DNA from: a virus
IMG/VR virus record: IMGVR_UViG_3300016457_001310
Span: 1 to 24,210 of that record
Length of the DNA stretch: 24,210 nt
Reading direction: 5' to 3' (one strand)
How positions within the stretch are numbered: position 1 is the stretch's first letter; each line of letters starts with the position of its first letter. Positions 21,617-24,210 of this stretch are shown here, one piece after another. Under the pieces are notes generated by a model. The model ran no database searches, was not told the origin of the DNA, and worked only from the letters and a program-made list of their open reading frames with translations. The position numbers were made by a program, and so were the translations under genes.

Positions 21617-22339
21617 GTGCTCACTCATCACATGCAACAAAACATCGTCTCAGTATACGGTCTCATCACCAAGTTGTTCTTACAGTATCTTAGAAAGTAT
21701 ATAAAAGTTGTTGGTAAACAAGTGGTTGTCCATCAGATGCCTAGGCATAAGACCACCTTTATCCTGGTGCCACTATCGTTTGATGAGGAGCGCTACTGGT
21801 TCTTCGTTCTGATAGCCTCGGATTCTAAAGATCCTTGGAGCCCCAAGGAGGTGTGGCAAAGGATACTGAGAACGTACTTCTCAAGGTTCTATCCATGGAT
21901 AAGGCAGATCATGGGAAGCAGTGCGTTTAGATACATCGAGGGAGGTACAGTCCTCTACATAGGTGCGATCTCTCGCGGGTGCTATAGCTTCGGTGGAAAG
22001 GAGATAGAGCCTAACGTGATGCTGTTCACGAGGGATATAAGGAACTTGATACGGTGGCTACGGACGTGGAACCCAACAAAGATAAAGGAGTTCTTCGGGG
22101 ACTTCGTCTCCGCGTTTGAGGAGTTTTCTTTCCGCCTTGCACAGCAGGTGAAACACGTTTTCTCTGCTCTTCGTAAGCTCTTCGCTGATAAGGCTGAGCT
22201 CATCGAGCGCAAATCGAGGATGAAAGACGTTGAGCCATATGGCCCAGTGAAGCAGAAGATAGTGATGCTGAAGACCCTGAGCGAGGTGTTCGAAGAGCTA
22301 GTTAGGTACGCATGTGGAAAGCCAGTTGTTGTAATGTGA
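21617..22339 (+). CDS. Unknown 240-residue protein after the AT-rich island
   Basis: This soluble basic protein has hydrophobic strands (TTFILVPLSFDEERYWFFVL), an aromatic middle (TYFSRFYPWIRQIMGSSAFR), a Gly/Tyr-rich turn (GTVLYIGAISRGCYSFGG) and a long charged helical C-terminal part (FSFRLAQQVKHVFSALRKLF). The first part of the coding region is A/T-rich like the island before it. The start is uncertain: GTG 21617 with GAGGG nine bases upstream is used, while ATG 21632 would remove five residues. A nucleic-acid-related role would suit the basic charge and the nearby repeats, but no motif supports a specific one. Family not recognised. Confidence 0.7.
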   Translation: MLTHHMQQNIVSVYGLITKLFLQYLRKYIKVVGKQVVVHQMPRHKTTFILVPLSFDEERYWFFVLIASDSKDPWSPKEVWQRILRTYFSRFYPWIRQIMGSSAFRYIEGGTVLYIGAISRGCYSFGGKEIEPNVMLFTRDIRNLIRWLRTWNPTKIKEFFGDFVSAFEEFSFRLAQQVKHVFSALRKLFADKAELIERKSRMKDVEPYGPVKQKIVMLKTLSEVFEELVRYACGKPVVVM

Positions 22340-22358
22340 CATATGGTGGTGCGTGAGC

Positions 22359-22883
22359 ATGTCTGGGTTGGAACACCTTAGGAACCTGATCTCTAGGCTT
22401 GAGGAGCTGGAGAAGCGTAGGTGTAGAGCGGTGTACATGAAGGGATTCAGCGCGGGGATAGTCATCAGGACGCTGCTGGAGAGGTTTAGGGCTGTTGAGG
22501 CGGCTCTCAGCGGTGAGGATACATCGGAGGGTGTCTGCACGGAGCTGGCGAACTTCATCAGGTTCCTAGGCAACGCGCACTGGCGTAACGGGGTTCTCGA
22601 AACCGACTGCTTCGTCACCGTGACCATGGACGTGCCCCTGTTGATGAAGGAGGTGTTCGTGCGCTACGTAACGCTGTGCGGCTACAGGGATAGGGAGGCT
22701 CTGGAGGTGGCTAGGAGGGTTCTGGGCATAGAGAGCGTCTCGGAGCTACGTAGGAAGGTAAAGAAGAAGAAGCGTAGAAAGATAAGGGAGGAGGAGGTAG
22801 AGGCTAGCTCGGAGGTTGATACCGAAGAAGTGGTTGAAAGCGATGTAGAGTATGCTTCAGAGGATGTCGAGGTAGTTAGCTGA
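22359..22883 (+). CDS. Unknown helical protein with acidic tail
   Basis: This protein has about 174 residues. The N-terminal coiled-coil-like helix (LEHLRNLISRLEELEKRRCR) is followed by a mixed helical domain with three further cysteines, then a very basic patch (RRKVKKKKRRKIREEE). It ends in a long acidic Ser/Glu/Val tail (ASSEVDTEEVVESDVEYASE). A basic patch next to an acidic disordered tail is seen in many DNA- or RNA-associated proteins, but this is only a composition argument. The ATG at 22359 is preferred over the GTG at 22353 because GGTGGT lies eight bases before it. It is the last gene of the plus-strand group and converges on the resolvase gene with a gap of nine bases. Confidence 0.75.
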   Translation: MSGLEHLRNLISRLEELEKRRCRAVYMKGFSAGIVIRTLLERFRAVEAALSGEDTSEGVCTELANFIRFLGNAHWRNGVLETDCFVTVTMDVPLLMKEVFVRYVTLCGYRDREALEVARRVLGIESVSELRRKVKKKKRRKIREEEVEASSEVDTEEVVESDVEYASEDVEVVS

Positions 22884-22892
22884 AAACGTTTC

Positions 22893-23309
22893 TCAGATGA
22901 TCTCGGATAGCTTTTTGGCTCGGTCGAACATCTGTTTTGTGATTACGTACCTAACGCCTTTCTCCCACTGTTGCTTCTCAAGAACCTCAAGTGGGAATAC
23001 GTACCACTGCTTCTCTTCCGAGACCCTGACCGCTATGTATGCCTCTCCCCCTGCTCTCCTAGCGAAGTTCTCCAGCATCCACACCTTGGGCGCGGCGAGG
23101 TATATCGCGTCTCTATGTTTCCTGAGCTTAACCTCGAAGACCAGAACCCTGTACCTAGAACCATCGAACTTAACAGCGAAGACATCTGGATAGAAAACCC
23201 TTCTTGTCTTAGCACCAGAGGCGGGGGCTCTCATTACTGCATACCCTGCTCTTCTAAGCTTCTTAACCAGCTCCAGCTCAGCTTGCTTACCCCTTCGATA
23301 GAAGCTCAT
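22893..23309 (-). CDS. hjc: Archaeal Holliday junction resolvase (Hjc-type)
   Basis: This nuclease of about 138 residues has the Hjc layout: MSFYRRGKQAELELVKKL with the conserved RG and Glu, then an APASG loop containing the conserved Ser. VFYPDVFAVK follows with the catalytic Asp, and LVFEVKLRKH with the Glu-x-Lys pair. The length fits the family (about 120-145). It would cut four-way DNA junctions during replication or recombination, acting as a dimer. Rudiviruses encode such an enzyme, thought to resolve linked replication intermediates. The ATG at 23309 is used because the family normally starts just before the RG motif; a GTG at 23318 directly after the upstream stop is possible. It is transcribed with the small genes to its right. 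Confidence 0.88.
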   Translation of the reverse strand: MSFYRRGKQAELELVKKLRRAGYAVMRAPASGAKTRRVFYPDVFAVKFDGSRYRVLVFEVKLRKHRDAIYLAAPKVWMLENFARRAGGEAYIAVRVSEEKQWYVFPLEVLEKQQWEKGVRYVITKQMFDRAKKLSEII

Positions 23310-23318
23310 TTCCAGCAC

Positions 23319-23537
23319 CTACTCTATGTAGTCGTCGTACAGAATTAGATACACGTATTCCTCGCATCTCCCTAGGTTCTCCTCTATCCTCTTCCTGAAA
23401 TCCTCGTGGGGGCTGAAGATGATGACCCATCGAGGGTACCGCCTCTTCATGTACTCCAACAGCTCCTCCCAGCTCCCGAACCTGAGGTATATAGTTTCAT
23501 CCGTCGACGCTATATCTATACGTGCACAGAGCACCAT
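23319..23537 (-). CDS. Unknown 72-residue protein upstream of the resolvase
   Basis: This small acidic protein (MVLCARIDIASTDETIYLRF, WEELLEYMKRRYPRWVIIFS, EEYVYLILYDDYIE) has an alternating strand-helix pattern, which suggests a compact alpha/beta fold. There is no membrane helix. ATG 23537 with AGGTAGGTG upstream is chosen; a GTG at 23543 would add two residues. It lies directly before the resolvase with only a few bases between, so it may be a partner or simply a co-transcribed gene. Family unknown. Confidence 0.7.
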   Translation of the reverse strand: MVLCARIDIASTDETIYLRFGSWEELLEYMKRRYPRWVIIFSPHEDFRKRIEENLGRCEEYVYLILYDDYIE

Positions 23538-23552
23538 AAACACCTACCTACT

Positions 23553-23633
23553 CTACCTATCGCAACACTCCTTGGCTAGGTGCCTGAGGACGCGTCTGAG
23601 AACCATGGTCATCAACCTGAGCGCTCTATTCAC
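23553..23633 (-). CDS. Possible 26-residue basic peptide
   Basis: A GTG frame overlapping the end of the coiled-coil gene encodes MNRALRLMTMVLRRVLRHLA and ends KECCDR. It has an AGAGGG sequence just upstream and fills most of the gap between two genes. The amphipathic basic composition is interesting, but such a short frame may be chance. Confidence 0.3.
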   Translation of the reverse strand: MNRALRLMTMVLRRVLRHLAKECCDR

Positions 23634-23802
23634 ATACCCTCTCTAGATCGGCTATTCTTCTTCTAATCCTATTGATCTCGCTCTTCAGCCTATACTTCCT
23701 CTGCTTCAACATCCTGATCTCCCGCTCCACCTCGCGTAGCTGGTTCTCCAGCATCTCCAGCTTCCTTTTGAGGATATCGTAGTCCATACATGTGCTCATC
23801 AT
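23626..23802 (-). CDS. 58-residue coiled-coil protein
   Basis: This short gene starts MMSTCMDYDILKRKLEMLEN and continues as one long heptad-patterned, very basic helix (REVEREIRMLKQRKYRLKSE, INRIRRRIADLERVCE). The first ATG follows directly on the stop of the partial CxxC gene (TAGATG), with GAGGCGAG upstream, which indicates coupled translation. It probably forms a parallel coiled coil and could bind DNA through its basic face, or serve as an assembly adaptor. Function is unknown. The tight fit and composition make it likely to be real. Confidence 0.65.
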   Translation of the reverse strand: MMSTCMDYDILKRKLEMLENQLREVEREIRMLKQRKYRLKSEINRIRRRIADLERVCE

Positions 23803-24210
23803 CTAGCTCGCCTCCCGCACCTCGCGTATTATGTCGGTTATCGGTATGTAGAGCCTGAGGACGGGGTACGTAGGCTTCTTGCTGGTTTCGTCGCTTGGTG
23901 TGGGGAGCTTCTTCGGCACCATGTGAAGCACGAGACCGTAGACCGATCTCCGCGGCTCTTCGAGCTCTACCCAGTCCAGCCTCGGCACAGTTATGAACAG
24001 CGCGTGGTTCTCAACGAACCTCTCCAGCTCCCTTAGGCTGGAGAACCTGAGGACAGCGTCTGCAACCCTATCCATCCGCGCGCTGTAGCTCTCCACCTTC
24101 TTGGTCAGCTCGTTGACGAACTCGCTTACGTAGCTCTGGAGCCTCTCGTAGCACTCCTTGCATAGGTAGAGATGGTAGTAGTCGGGTGGGTAGGCACCTG
24201 GTTTGTACGC
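23803..24210 (-). CDS. CxxC protein, partial at right edge
   Basis: The frame is open to the right edge, so the N-terminus is missing; 135 residues are visible. They begin AYKPGAYPPDYYHLYLCKEC, with one CxxC near the edge that looks like half of a zinc ribbon whose other half would lie beyond 24210. A coiled helical region follows (YERLQSYVSEFVNELTKKVE), and then an alpha/beta domain (ELERFVENHALFITVPRLDW, PVLRLYIPITDIIREV). An internal GTG at 24096 would give a 97-residue version, but the continuous coding pattern upstream favours the longer gene. A zinc-binding regulator or nuclease accessory role is possible but not shown. Confidence 0.65.
   Translation of the reverse strand, partial: AYKPGAYPPDYYHLYLCKECYERLQSYVSEFVNELTKKVESYSARMDRVADAVLRFSSLRELERFVENHALFITVPRLDWVELEEPRRSVYGLVLHMVPKKLPTPSDETSKKPTYPVLRLYIPITDIIREVREAS

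Noticed and set aside
21406-21624. 72-residue minus-strand frame in the AT-rich island
   Set aside because: It runs antisense across the promoter and start of the 240-residue gene and covers the hairpin cluster. No ribosome-binding site or coding pattern supports it.
1-24210. Circular genome with the two edge genes being one gene
   Set aside because: Both edge frames lie on the minus strand, but joining base 1 to base 24210 puts them out of frame (the left gene ends after 55 codons plus one base). No overlap of the ends was seen, and the capsid type implies a linear genome.
1-24210. tRNA genes, CRISPR arrays, insertion sequences or terminal inverted repeats
   Set aside because: Reading both strands by eye I saw no tRNA-like cloverleaf, regular spaced repeats, transposase motifs or matching ends.

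Overview
The window is best read as an internal piece of a DNA virus (or a close provirus relative) of a hyperthermophilic archaeon, probably a crenarchaeon. Genes are tightly packed with short overlaps. Arg codons are mostly AGG/AGA and Ile is often ATA. Start sites carry GGTG/GAGG ribosome-binding sites, and several leaders have archaeal TATA boxes. The strongest taxonomic clue is a pair of adjacent paralogous proteins (18870-19244 and 19271-19627). Both resemble the rod-shaped virus SIRV major capsid protein fold, which suggests a filamentous or rod-shaped virus of the Ligamenvirales type. Two capsid paralogues are typical of lipothrixviruses, whereas the Holliday junction resolvase at 22893-23309 is better known from rudiviruses. 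Base composition is near 50% G+C in most sampled lines, unlike the AT-rich Sulfolobales viruses, so the host is probably a higher-GC hyperthermophile. Family matches are from memory of motifs, not from searches.

Layout. Nearly everything from 19627 down to 1 is read from the minus strand as one long virion and assembly block. In transcription order it holds: two capsid paralogues; a GT4 glycosyltransferase; two small unknown proteins; a ~2080-residue tape-measure-like repeat protein; a coiled-coil protein; a 448-residue unknown; a tail-fibre-like beta protein; a SAM methyltransferase; an XhlA/holin-like coiled-coil membrane protein; an alkaline-phosphatase-superfamily enzyme; a second glycosyltransferase; a 42-residue mini-gene; fibre/adhesin-like proteins; a ~22-repeat protein; a protein with papain/transglutaminase-like motifs; and three very small membrane or beta-sandwich genes. 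A partial gene runs off the left edge. Two paralogous 122-residue genes (191-559, 5085-5453) share an exact 49-bp direct repeat and bracket a 4.9-kb fibre region.

From 19728 to 22883 genes run on the plus strand: two unknowns, a ribbon-helix-helix-like regulator with a coiled coil, and two further unknowns. A ~370-bp gene-free, AT-rich island (21246-21616) holds nested inverted repeats and several short hairpins, and is the best candidate for a replication or control element. From 22893 to the right edge a second minus-strand cluster encodes the resolvase, several small proteins and a partial CxxC protein.

Working model: a shared promoter region at 19628-19727 drives the capsid/virion operon leftward and an early or regulatory operon rightward. 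The glycosyltransferases, methyltransferase and phosphodiesterase-like enzyme probably decorate virion or envelope components. The fibre cassette probably handles host contact, and the resolvase processes replication intermediates. These functional links are inference.
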